Of a stretch of DNA of 64,000 bases, positions 44,563 through 52,476 are shown one piece after another. Position numbers and translations under genes: made by a program. The notes under the pieces are model-generated. The model had not been told where the DNA came from and made no database searches. It saw nothing but the letters and a program-made list of their open reading frames with translations. The stretch comes from Streptomyces aureocirculatus. Lineage in GTDB: Bacteria > Actinomycetota > Actinomycetes > Streptomycetales > Streptomycetaceae. How positions within the stretch are numbered: the first letter of the stretch is position 1; every line of letters starts with the position of its first letter. The stretch is from the NCBI RefSeq assembly GCF_000720475.1, contig NZ_JOAP01000004.1, positions 136,721 to 200,720 of the forward strand, read 5' to 3'.

Positions 44563-45150
44563 GTGAACACACGGCTCACAAGGACCCTGGCCTCGGTCAC
44601 CTTTGCACTGGCGATGCTCTGCGGCCTCGCGTTCCTCGGCAAGGGGGTCATGCGCATGTTCGACGATGGGGCGATCTGCGTGCAGACGGGCTTCTGGGCG
44701 AACGCCTCCCTGGCCCCCGACAGCCTGCCGATCGCCGCGGGCGTGGAGGCGTCCAGCAGCGCCACTCGCCTCTGCCAGGACGATCCCTCGGTGGGGCAGC
44801 GTGCCGCCGACCTCGGCGGCGAACTGCCCTGGCTCCTCTTCGCCTGCCTCGCCCTGCTGCTGTTCTCCCGGCTGCTCGACACCGTCCTGCTGCGGGGGCC
44901 GTTCACCGACGCGGTGTCTCAGCGGCTGTCGGTGCTCGGCTGGTTCGTCACCGTGGGCACCCCGCTGGCCGGTCTCGTCGTCGGCTGGTCGCACTCCTGG
45001 CTCGTCGACAGCATGGCACCCATCGTGGGTTCCGGGCCGACGGTCACCGGACCGCAGGTACTCATCCTCGCCGGTCTCGCCGCCGTGATCATGGGGAAGA
45101 TCATGCGTGAGGGCGTGCGCATGCGAGAGGACCTCGAAGGGACCATCTGA
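44563..45150 (+). CDS. DUF2975 membrane protein
   Basis: A 195-residue protein with four membrane segments (about residues 8-30, 85-105, 122-142, 163-180). A hydrophilic loop of about 55 residues between helices 1 and 2 contains two Cys (GAICVQTGF, TRLCQDD) that could form a disulfide outside the cell. Such proteins occur next to a small XRE regulator, with which they are thought to form a membrane-linked regulatory pair. GTG 44563 follows AGGAAGG. Its stop overlaps the regulator start. Confidence 0.85.
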   Translation: MNTRLTRTLASVTFALAMLCGLAFLGKGVMRMFDDGAICVQTGFWANASLAPDSLPIAAGVEASSSATRLCQDDPSVGQRAADLGGELPWLLFACLALLLFSRLLDTVLLRGPFTDAVSQRLSVLGWFVTVGTPLAGLVVGWSHSWLVDSMAPIVGSGPTVTGPQVLILAGLAAVIMGKIMREGVRMREDLEGTI

Positions 45151-45392
45151 TGCCCGAGGAGGAACTCCACTCGATCCGGATCCACCTCGACCGGGTCCTC
45201 GCGGAGCGCGGCATGACGCTCACCGAACTGTCCGAACAGGTGGGCATCACCGTGGTCAACCTGTCCGTGCTCAAGAACGGGCGGGCCAGGGCCATCCGGT
45301 TCTCCACCCTGTCGAGGATCTGTGACGTCCTCCGGTGCCAGCCGGGAGACCTCATCACCCACGACCCCGCCGACCCCGCCGAGCCGGTCTGA
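45150..45392 (+). CDS. small XRE-family (YozG-like) transcriptional regulator
   Basis: An 80-residue, single-domain HTH protein: LDRVLAERGMTLTELSEQVG, TVVNLSVLKNGRARAIRF and LSRICDVLRCQPGDLITH form the Cro/CI fold seen in YozG-like regulators. ATGA overlap with the DUF2975 gene indicates translational coupling. It probably autoregulates through the TATCG-N5-CGATA site. Confidence 0.88.
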   Translation: MPEEELHSIRIHLDRVLAERGMTLTELSEQVGITVVNLSVLKNGRARAIRFSTLSRICDVLRCQPGDLITHDPADPAEPV

Positions 45393-45436
45393 CCAACCGG
45401 TCCGGCGGGGCGGTGGGCCGCGTCAGCCGGCTGTCG

Positions 45437-46573
45437 TCACGCCGGGTCGATGCGGTGGACGCTGCCGCCTATGTCGAGGACGTACAACTCGTTCCTCGGT
45501 CCCTGAATGAACGAGACGACCTCGCCGCCGTTGACCTGCAAGTCGCTGACGCCCGTCACCTCGCCGTTCTTCATCCGCAGGGCGCGGACGGTGCCGTCGC
45601 AGTAGTCGCTGTACACGTACTGACCCCTCAGGGCCGGGATGGCCTTGCCCCGGTAGACGTATCCGCCGGTCACCGAGCAGCCGAGGCCGTTGCGGTCGTA
45701 CTCGTACACCGGCGGCACATGGTTCACGGGTTCCGTACCGCCCCGGAAGGGGTGGGTGCCCTCCATCTGGGACCAGCCGTAGTTCTCGCCGCCCTTGCTC
45801 CTGGCCGGGGCCCAGTCGATCTCCTCCCAGGCGCTCTGGCCGACGTCACCGAGCAGCAGATCGCCGGTGCCCGCGTCGAACGAGAACCGCCACGGATTGC
45901 GCAGCCCGTATGACCAGATCTCGTCCCTGGCCTTCGGGTCGCCCACGAACGGATTGTCCTTCGGGATCGCGTACGGCTTGCCGCCCCTCGGGGCGATCCG
46001 CAGCAGTTTGCCGAGCAGGGTGTCGAGGTTCTGCCCGTAGCCGTGCGGGTCACCGCCCGCGCCGCCGTCGCCGAACGCGATGTAGAGGTAGCCGTCGGGG
46101 CCGAACTTGATGTCGCCGCCGTTGTGGTTCGAGTAGGGCTGCGTCTGGGTGAGCACGGTCCGCCGGGTCTCCGGCCGGATCTTGCCGTGCCGTACGGCGA
46201 ACTCGTCGATGACGCTGGTGCCTTCGAGGTTCGTGAAGGAGATGTACACATGCGCGAACTTCTTGTCGAACGCGATGCCCAGCAGGCCGCGCTCACCGTC
46301 GGTGGTGGTCTCGGCGGAGATGTCGAGGACGGGCTCACCGAGGCCGCGCGCGCTCAACACCCGTACGGTGCCCGCGCGTTCGGCGATCCAGACGTTGCCG
46401 CCGGGACCTGCGGTGCCCGCGATGGGGTTCTTGGCCGTGGTCACCTTCGTGAGCTGGACCTTCGGCGTCTGGCGTGGGGTGGCGGACTCGTCGGCTGATG
46501 CCGTGGTCAAGGCGAGGGAAGCAGTGAGGCAGAGGGCGCTTATGATCGCCGAGCTTCTGGTGCGAACGTTCAC
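45437..46573 (-). CDS. secreted PQQ-dependent sugar (aldose) dehydrogenase family protein
   Basis: A 378-residue exported six-bladed beta-propeller of the soluble glucose-dehydrogenase type. The signal peptide is RTRSSAIISALCLTASLALTTA. Family signatures: GGNVWIAERAG, ERGLLGIAFDKKFA, SNHNGGDIKFGPDGYLYIAFGDGG (split), GLRNPWRFSFD and SVTGGYVYRG. The catalytic His lies in the NHNGG segment. It would oxidise sugars outside the cell if PQQ is available; no PQQ synthesis genes are nearby. GTG 46573 is preceded by AGGAGG six bases upstream, which decides the start. Confidence 0.87.
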   Translation of the reverse strand: MNVRTRSSAIISALCLTASLALTTASADESATPRQTPKVQLTKVTTAKNPIAGTAGPGGNVWIAERAGTVRVLSARGLGEPVLDISAETTTDGERGLLGIAFDKKFAHVYISFTNLEGTSVIDEFAVRHGKIRPETRRTVLTQTQPYSNHNGGDIKFGPDGYLYIAFGDGGAGGDPHGYGQNLDTLLGKLLRIAPRGGKPYAIPKDNPFVGDPKARDEIWSYGLRNPWRFSFDAGTGDLLLGDVGQSAWEEIDWAPARSKGGENYGWSQMEGTHPFRGGTEPVNHVPPVYEYDRNGLGCSVTGGYVYRGKAIPALRGQYVYSDYCDGTVRALRMKNGEVTGVSDLQVNGGEVVSFIQGPRNELYVLDIGGSVHRIDPA

Positions 46574-46904
46574 CGTGATCCTCCTGGAGGCGGCGAAGGG
46601 GAAGGTCACCCGGCTGCTCGGGACAGAGGTGAAAGGGGTGTCGTCCGCGCCGGCACGCAACCTGGGTGGGGGGATGGTGTGCTACTGGCTGCGGATGAGG
46701 ATACTGGGACACGCATGCCTGGTATAGACCATGACTTCAACCAACTGCTCGGGCCCGCACACCTCGTGCCGACACTTTCAGCCGCCGGACGCCCGCTGCG
46801 CCCGCGTCTCCCGGCCACACTGTCGTGGCGCGACGGCGACGGATAGACTGAGCGGGCACGGTCAGGCAGGCGGCCGCAGTGAACCATCGAGTCCGAGGGG
46901 TTCC
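46574..46904. other. 331-base divergent intergenic region
   Basis: Promoters for the sugar dehydrogenase and the orphan receiver must lie here. The stretch near 46690-46730 is AT-richer (GGATACTGGGACAC, TATAGACC). No clear operator or RNA structure was seen. Confidence 0.45.
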
Positions 46905-47495
46905 ATGAGTGAGCCGCTGAACGTTGCCTGGCCCGCCGACCCGCCCTCCGCACGAGCGCTACCGGCAGCGCGCCCCGAGTCCCCGCCCGGACCTGCCGCA
47001 TCGGGCGCGGACGGGGAGTACGGCCTGCTGCTCGTCGATGACCACGAGGACAACCTGTTCGCCCTGGAGCAGGCCCTGGCCCCGCTGGGGCGGCGGATGT
47101 TCCGGGCGGGCGGCGGCGAGCAGGCACTGCGCTGTGTGCTGCGCGAGAAGATCGCCGTGGTGGTGATGGACCTCCTTCTGCCCGGCATGGACGGGCTCGA
47201 GACCGTGACGTATCTGCGCCGCCTCGAACACACCCGGCTGCTGCCCGTGGTCCTGGTCACGGGAGTCGGGCGCGACGACTCCGTGGCCGAGCGGGCCTAC
47301 CGCCTCGGCGTGGGCGGGTTCCTCCTCAAGCCCATAGACCCGTGGGCACTGCGCACCCATGTCCGCGCTCTGGCCGAGCTCTACGTCCACGCCCGTCACC
47401 CCGGCACCGCGGACACATCCGGCAACACCGGGGCCCTGCCGGGTGGTCAGGGCCGCGGTCAGGGCTCCCCGGTGACTCCCATGAAGGGCTTCTGA
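46905..47495 (+). CDS. orphan single-domain response regulator
   Basis: A 196-residue protein with a disordered N-terminal 40 residues and one receiver domain: LLLVDDHEDNLFALEQAL (acidic pocket), phospho-acceptor Asp in VVVMDLLLPGMDGL, Thr in VLVTGVG and Lys in FLLKPIDP. There is no output domain; the last 35 residues are Gly-rich. Receivers of this kind act as phosphate shuttles with hybrid kinases. The hybrid kinase at 52477-55944 is a possible partner, although that protein lacks its own phospho-acceptors. ATG 46905 follows GAGGGG. Confidence 0.85.
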   Translation: MSEPLNVAWPADPPSARALPAARPESPPGPAASGADGEYGLLLVDDHEDNLFALEQALAPLGRRMFRAGGGEQALRCVLREKIAVVVMDLLLPGMDGLETVTYLRRLEHTRLLPVVLVTGVGRDDSVAERAYRLGVGGFLLKPIDPWALRTHVRALAELYVHARHPGTADTSGNTGALPGGQGRGQGSPVTPMKGF

Positions 47496-48085
47496 CTCCC
47501 GTGCAGGGCTTCCGCGGTGTTCTCCCGCGGTGTTTTCCTGTGAAGGTCTTCCGGGAAGGCGGAAGGCCTTCTGTGAAGGTCTCCTGTGATCTCTCCGTGC
47601 TGTTTCAGTGCGGACTCAGCGAGGTTCCCGGTGCGGTTCTCGGTGTCGTTCTCGGTGATGGCAGCGAGTCATAGTCACGTCCCGTCTCCACGCCTGAGGC
47701 CTTTCGACCAAGGGGCCGTTCGCCGGGAACGGGACTGAGGTTCACTCTCGTGAGTGCTCCTCGGCCTCAAGAACCTTTCCGTCTTGACGAGTTCGCCCCA
47801 CCGCTTCCGACGTCGTCCGTGTCGGCTTTTGGCGGTCTCCGGCGACTCCCACACATCACTCACCTGTGCCAAGGTGGGTACTTCAATGGGTGCGGCCGCT
47901 GTTGCTCACCGACTGGCTCACCGTCCGGCCGAGGCCACCTCATACGGGCAATCGGTACGCCAGGGTGTTGAGCAAGAGCTATTCTCAGCCACACGTACCA
48001 GTTACTCGAAACATGCACGTGGTGCGTCGCGGGCGTTCCCACTGTCCGCTGCCAAGGCCGAAGAACCTAGAAAGGGCCGAACCTT
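47496..48085. other. 590-base stretch without a supportable gene; degenerate repeats
   Basis: The first 170 bases contain degenerate repeats of GGGCTTC, GCGGTGTT and GTGAAGGTCTTC following the receiver's stop, another case of duplicated gene-end sequence. The rest holds the promoter and leader of the H1-like gene. AAAGGG at 48071-48076 is that gene's ribosome-binding site. Confidence 0.5.
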
Positions 48086-48832
48086 ATGACTGAATCCACG
48101 ACCACCGCCACGGCACTGGCATCGCAGTACGCCGCGCAGGTCACCAGCGACCTCGAACGCAACATCAAGGAGCAGGAACGTATCCGTGCGGAGATCGACA
48201 CTCTCCAGGAGCAGCTTGCCGCCCTGCTGCACGACCACACGGTCCTGACCAACATCGGCCAGGCGCTGGACACCCCGTCCGCGCCCGCCGAGTCGGACCA
48301 GGCACCCCAGGACGCCGTGATTCCCGCTCCCCGCAGCAAGGGATCCACCACGTCCGGCAAGGCCAAGAAGCAGCCTGCCGCCAAGAAGACCGGCGCGACG
48401 CGGCGCACGGCGGACAAGAAGCAGGCCCGCAAGGCCGCGCCCGCCAAGACCGCGTCCGCCAAGACGGCCCCGGCCGACGCCGCGCCCGCCAAGGCCGCCG
48501 CCAAGCCCGCCGCCGCCAAGGCCACTGCGGCCAAGGCCACTCCCGCCAAGACCGCCGAGCCCACGCTGGTGGACCTCGTGCGTGGTCACCTCGCCGCACA
48601 GTCCGAACCGCGCTCCGCGGCCGAAGTCGCCACCGACCTCGGCAAGGCGCACCCCGAGCGTGGCATCAAGACCACCGTCGTGCGCACCACGCTCGAGAAC
48701 CTGGTGGCCAAGAACCGGGCCCAGCGCACCAAGCAGGGCACGTCGGTCTTCTACACGGCACCCGACGAGGCCGCCGCTCCCCAGGACAAGACCAAGGCCC
48801 AGACCAAGTCCGAGGCCGGTCAGGGAGAGTGA
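48086..48832 (+). CDS. histone-H1-like nucleoid protein with coiled coil and C-terminal winged helix
   Basis: A 248-residue protein in three parts. Residues 10-60 form a likely coiled coil (AAQVTSDLERNIKEQERI, RAEIDTLQEQLAALLHDHT). Residues 85-160 are a Lys/Ala/Pro tail of AKT/AKA units like eukaryotic H1 or mycobacterial HupB tails, suited to binding DNA backbone. Residues 160-225 look like a winged helix (VDLVRGHLAAQSEPRSAAEV, TTVVRTTLENLVAKNRA, TSVFYTAP). This suggests a nucleoid-associated or DNA-bridging regulator. I recognise similar proteins in Streptomyces but no characterised member. Confidence 0.8.
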   Translation: MTESTTTATALASQYAAQVTSDLERNIKEQERIRAEIDTLQEQLAALLHDHTVLTNIGQALDTPSAPAESDQAPQDAVIPAPRSKGSTTSGKAKKQPAAKKTGATRRTADKKQARKAAPAKTASAKTAPADAAPAKAAAKPAAAKATAAKATPAKTAEPTLVDLVRGHLAAQSEPRSAAEVATDLGKAHPERGIKTTVVRTTLENLVAKNRAQRTKQGTSVFYTAPDEAAAPQDKTKAQTKSEAGQGE

Positions 48833-48915
48833 CGTCCTCCGAAGAGGGCGAGTGACGTCCTCCCGAGGGTGACACGTACGGAATAGGGGGCGTCCGTCGA
48901 GCATTGGCTTCAGAC

Positions 48916-49347
48916 ATGACTGACACACCCTTCGACCCACGCGCCCTGCTCGCCGAAAGCCGGCTCGGTGTGCTCGCGACGATCAAGGCGGACGGCCGCC
49001 CCCAGCTCTCCCCCGTCACCCCCTTCTACGACCGCGAAGCCGATGTCATCCAGGTGTCGATGACCGAAGGTCGGGCCAAGACGGTGAACCTCCGTCGGGA
49101 CCCGCGGGCCACCCTCGAAGTCACCAGGCCCGACGGCTGGGCCTGGGCCACGGCCGAGGGCACGGCGACACTCACCGGCCCCGGCAGCGACCCGCACGGC
49201 CCCGAGGTCGAGGCCTTGGTGCGCTACTACCGTGCCGCCGCCGGGGAGCACCCCGACTGGGACGAGTACCGCGCGGTGATGGTCTCCGACCGCAGGGTTC
49301 TCATGACGATGGCGGTCACCCACGTATATGGCGGCAAGGTCCGCTGA
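48916..49347 (+). CDS. PPOX-class F420/FMN-dependent oxidoreductase family protein
   Basis: A 143-residue split-barrel flavin/deazaflavin-binding protein: LLAESRLGVLATIKADGRPQLSPV and DREADVIQVSMTEGRAKTVNLRRDPRATLEV are the typical halves of the F420-dependent PPOX fold. The cofactor is more likely F420 than FMN in an actinomycete. It probably reduces a small quinone-like or biliverdin-like substrate. ATG 48916 lacks a good ribosome-binding site; TTG 48904 is an in-frame alternative. Confidence 0.85.
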   Translation: MTDTPFDPRALLAESRLGVLATIKADGRPQLSPVTPFYDREADVIQVSMTEGRAKTVNLRRDPRATLEVTRPDGWAWATAEGTATLTGPGSDPHGPEVEALVRYYRAAAGEHPDWDEYRAVMVSDRRVLMTMAVTHVYGGKVR

Positions 49348-49411
49348 CCCACCCCGTATGTGTGTACGAGTACGTGCACGGCGCGTGGGGGGAGGGCCGG
49401 GGCGCGTGGGT

Positions 49412-50632
49412 TCAGCTCCCGGCCTTCCATCCGATCGTGATCTCGGGGTACCCGGCGTCCGCGGCGTCGAGCGACGGTGACGTCGTGGTGCGGCCGCGCA
49501 GCCAGTGGTCGAAGAAGGCGCGCACGTAGTCACCCGTGACCGCGTGCGCGCGTCGTCCCTCGGCCGTGCCGAAGAACTTGGCGAAGCGCTCCGCGGTCCA
49601 CACCTCGTCGAGCTTCAGCTCGACGCCGAGGGTGGCCAGGTCGTTGAAGCTGTAGTGCCGTGCGCCTGCCAGGACCATACGGCGTCCCCAGGCCGTGTGG
49701 TGGGCCATGAAGTCGGTCCACGTCGGCAGTTCCATGGGCTCGGTGAACAGCAGGAAGGGCTGCCGCAGGCCGCTCTGCACCGCGTCCGTCTGCAGGGCGC
49801 CGTCCAGACAGGCCCCCGCGGTGAACCGGGAGTCGGTGCGCAGCACTTCGGCGGCCGCGGAGCCGCCGAGCGAGTGGCCGAACACTCCGGCGCCGCCACG
49901 CCGTACCGACCGTGTGATGTCAGCGGGAAGCCGCGCCGCGCGCCTCCCCGTCAGGACGTCGAGCACGAAGCTCAGGTCCGCGGCACGCACGTCGGAGTAC
50001 TTGCGAAGCACCGCCTGATCGCCGGTGCCGGGATTCTGCGGGACGACCCGCCCGTCGGGGAACTCGGTCGGGCCGTCGTAGGTGTGGTTCACCGCGATGA
50101 CGAGGTAGCCGTGGCTCGCGAGGTCCTGGGCGAAGGTCGTGCCGGTGGCCGCGGGGTCCTGGCGGCCCGGGCCGAAGAACACCACGGGCGCGTCGCGCAG
50201 GCGGGGGTGCACCGGGGCGTTCCGCCAGGCGTCGGTGCGCACCCGCCCCAGGGAGCCCGGGGGCAGTTCGAAGCGCTGTTCGACGACCGGTTCGAGGCCG
50301 GGCGTGAGGTATCGGGCACGCTCACCGCGGGGCGCCGCGGTCGCGTACCAGACCTGGACCATCAGTTCGCGCGGTGTCCTGGTGGGCGCGAACGGGTCGT
50401 CACGGCGGTCGTCGACGAGGTGGCAGGCCCGGGTGCCGACCGCGTACGGGCCTGTGGGCGCGGGCAGTGCCACGGGGGCCCCGGCGGGCGCGGCGGGGGC
50501 ACCCGCGGGGGCAGCGGCGGCCGGTGTGGCTCCGAGTCCCACGGTGCCACCGGCGGCGACCGCCGTCGCCCCGAACACCGATGCGCGAAGTATGGAACGG
50601 CGCGGGAGTCTTCCCGACGGCTGGTCAGTCAT
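49412..50632 (-). CDS. secreted alpha/beta hydrolase, platelet-activating-factor acetylhydrolase-like
   Basis: A 406-residue exported enzyme with a Tat signal (RLPRRSILRASVFGATAVAAGG). Core motifs: VVFFGPGRQDP (oxyanion), nucleophile Ser in GVFGHSLGGSAAAEV, an Asp in GACLDGALQ and a His in AGARHYSFNDL. This matches the PAF-AH/lipase group acting on short-chain esters or oxidised phospholipids. Ala/Pro-rich PAGAPAAPAGAP follows the signal. ATG 50632 is the natural start. The leader carries three GGCTCGTACG repeats. Confidence 0.85.
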   Translation of the reverse strand: MTDQPSGRLPRRSILRASVFGATAVAAGGTVGLGATPAAAAPAGAPAAPAGAPVALPAPTGPYAVGTRACHLVDDRRDDPFAPTRTPRELMVQVWYATAAPRGERARYLTPGLEPVVEQRFELPPGSLGRVRTDAWRNAPVHPRLRDAPVVFFGPGRQDPAATGTTFAQDLASHGYLVIAVNHTYDGPTEFPDGRVVPQNPGTGDQAVLRKYSDVRAADLSFVLDVLTGRRAARLPADITRSVRRGGAGVFGHSLGGSAAAEVLRTDSRFTAGACLDGALQTDAVQSGLRQPFLLFTEPMELPTWTDFMAHHTAWGRRMVLAGARHYSFNDLATLGVELKLDEVWTAERFAKFFGTAEGRRAHAVTGDYVRAFFDHWLRGRTTTSPSLDAADAGYPEITIGWKAGS

Positions 50633-50651
50633 GTGCTGCGCTCTCCTTGAT

Positions 50652-50707
50652 GGCTCGTACGCGGGTACGTGCCGGCTCGTACGGGTGGGTGCGTGCCGGC
50701 TCGTACG
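50652..50707. repeat. three GGCTCGTACG repeats in the leader of the secreted hydrolase
   Basis: GGCTCGTACG occurs at 50652, 50674 and 50698 (22- and 24-base spacing), the last two within a longer duplicated GTGCCGGCTCGTACG. It lies 20-75 bases upstream of the minus-strand start, so it may be an operator array or a simple duplication. Confidence 0.55.
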
Positions 50708-50745
50708 CAGGAGTGTCGCCTGCCTCATGACCCTATGTCGGCCCG

Positions 50746-51939
50746 TCAGGTCGCCGCGTGGGCAGGGCGGCTCCGGCGGGTCTCCCGCCCTCCTGGGTGG
50801 CGGTGGCGCCACACCCAGAACACCGTGCTCGCGACCAGGGCCCATCCTGCGAGCACGAGGTAGGGGAAGAGGTGTTGATGGCCGTTGAAGTAGACGGCCG
50901 TGTGCTGGGCGTTGACCGAGGCTCCCGGAGGCAGCCAGCGGCCGATGTGTCCGAGCGCGGACGGCAGCAGCGGCCAGGACACGGCGCCTCCCGAGGACGG
51001 GTTGCCCAGGAGCACCATCAGGCCCCATGTCGGGATCATCGACCACCGCCCGACGAGGGTGTTGAACATGGAGAAGACCATGCCGGAGGTGAACATGGTG
51101 AGGGCCAGGACGAGCCAGGACTGGACGAACGGCAGATCGAGGGCGCCGAGCCACCAGTCGACCACGGCCGCGATGGCGAAGGCCCCGAGGAGGGCGTAGG
51201 CGAGGGTGAACGCGATGCGCTCGGCGGGGTTGAGCCCGCGGGCGTGCACGCTGAGCTGAATGGCGCCCACGAAGCCGATGATCACCGCGGCCAGCGAGAT
51301 GTAGAAGATCGCCAGACCGCGTGGGTCTCCGGGTTGCAGGGGGTTGAGGTCGGTGACGGTCACCGGGACCTTCAGGGTCCGGCCCACCTTCGCCGCGGTC
51401 TCGGCCAGCAGGTCGGCCACCGAGGCGCCGGAAGCGGCGGAGACGTCGAAGTGGATGCGTTCGCCCTGGCGGGCGTCGAGGATCGCGAAGACCTCCTGCT
51501 GCTCGACGGCCTCGCGCGCGGCGCCCACCGTGTCGTAGCGGTGGACTTCCACCGAGGCGTCGAGGGCCTTCTCCATGCCGGTCAGGAAGGCCTCGCCCCT
51601 TGTGCCGTGCTCCGCTCCGACGACCGCTGTGGGCACCTGGCGAGGGGTGGGGTTGGCCATGGCGTACGTATAGGAGCCCGCGAAGAGACCGGCGGCCGCT
51701 GCCAGGATGAACAGCAGCACGGTGGCGGGCAGGAACGGTGACTCCTTGAAGGCTGCCCAGCGCTGGGGCCAGCCGGGCTTTCGGCCGTGCTCTCCGTGTG
51801 GGGGCCGCGGATGGGCCCCGCCGGACGCCGCGCCCGACGCCGCATCCGAGGACGCGTCCGACGACGCGTCCGACGACGCGTCCGACGACGCGTCCGACGA
51901 CGCGTCCGACGAAGGAGAGCTTCCGGGAATATCAGACAT
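50746..51939 (-). CDS. ABC-2/YhgE-like membrane protein (DUF3533-type)
   Basis: A 397-residue membrane protein. After a disordered SSDA-repeat N-terminus there is one membrane segment (FLPATVLLFILAAAAGLFAG, about 70-90), an extracytoplasmic domain of about 120 residues (TAVVGAEHGTRGEAFLTGM onward), then five or six further helices. This layout matches YhgE/Pip-like or ABC-2-type membrane components. The function is unknown; a role in export or phage-receptor-like surface display is possible. No ATPase subunit is nearby. Confidence 0.75.
   Translation of the reverse strand: MSDIPGSSPSSDASSDASSDASSDASSDASSDAASGAASGGAHPRPPHGEHGRKPGWPQRWAAFKESPFLPATVLLFILAAAAGLFAGSYTYAMANPTPRQVPTAVVGAEHGTRGEAFLTGMEKALDASVEVHRYDTVGAAREAVEQQEVFAILDARQGERIHFDVSAASGASVADLLAETAAKVGRTLKVPVTVTDLNPLQPGDPRGLAIFYISLAAVIIGFVGAIQLSVHARGLNPAERIAFTLAYALLGAFAIAAVVDWWLGALDLPFVQSWLVLALTMFTSGMVFSMFNTLVGRWSMIPTWGLMVLLGNPSSGGAVSWPLLPSALGHIGRWLPPGASVNAQHTAVYFNGHQHLFPYLVLAGWALVASTVFWVWRHRHPGGRETRRSRPAHAAT
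51851..51910 (-). repeat. five perfect copies of a 12-bp unit coding SSDA
   Basis: GACGCGTCCGAC is repeated five times without variation, encoding the Ser-Ser-Asp-Ala run near the N-terminus of the membrane protein. Perfect identity suggests recent expansion. Confidence 0.9.
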
Positions 51940-52139
51940 AACGCAACGCTAGATCATCGCGGTGCGGGAACCGCCGGGGCGGGCGTCAGTGGCCAGGTGA
52001 TTCTTCCGCGCGATGCGCGATTCTTCCGCCGCGGCGGTGGATCCCTTCATGTGGCTGCGGGGCGCGGTCACGTTCCCCGAGGATGGACGGCGTCGGCAGT
52101 CGTCGTTCGGGCGTACGGCCCTGGGTTGGGGGATGAGCT

Positions 52140-52472
52140 GTGCCACAGCAGTTGACCATGAGGCTCGGTGACGGCACGGAGGAGGTCGCCGTGTTCGAGG
52201 TGGACGTCGATACCGATGTCGACCCGGGTGCCACCGACCTCGATCTGGCGGCCGGGGGCGGGCTGGTCGCGCGGGCACGCGTGTCGCTGGAAGAGGCTCT
52301 CGGCCAGATCGAGCCGACGCTGTCCAAGGTGGCCGACACCGTGCGCGAGCTGGGGCCCGACACCGCGGAGCTGGGGTTCGGTCTGAAGATGGGCGGCGAG
52401 ACGGGTGTGATCATCGCCAAGGGGACGGCCGAAGTGAACTTCTCCGTCCGGCTGACGTGGAACCGCCCCTGA
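52140..52472 (+). CDS. trypsin-co-occurring domain (trypco1 / CU044_2847 family) protein
   Basis: A 110-residue small protein: LTMRLGDGTEEVAVFEVDV, RARVSLEEALGQIEPTLSKVADTV and ELGFGLKMGGETGVIIAKGTAEVNFSVRL are the conserved pieces of trypco1. This domain is known almost only as a neighbour of genes with trypsin-like peptidase plus STAND NTPase modules, as here, where the partner starts 4 bases after its stop. It is thought to be a regulator or substrate of the protease. GTG 52140 is used; ATG 52158 is possible. Confidence 0.85.
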   Translation: MPQQLTMRLGDGTEEVAVFEVDVDTDVDPGATDLDLAAGGGLVARARVSLEEALGQIEPTLSKVADTVRELGPDTAELGFGLKMGGETGVIIAKGTAEVNFSVRLTWNRP

Positions 52473-52476
52473 CCCG

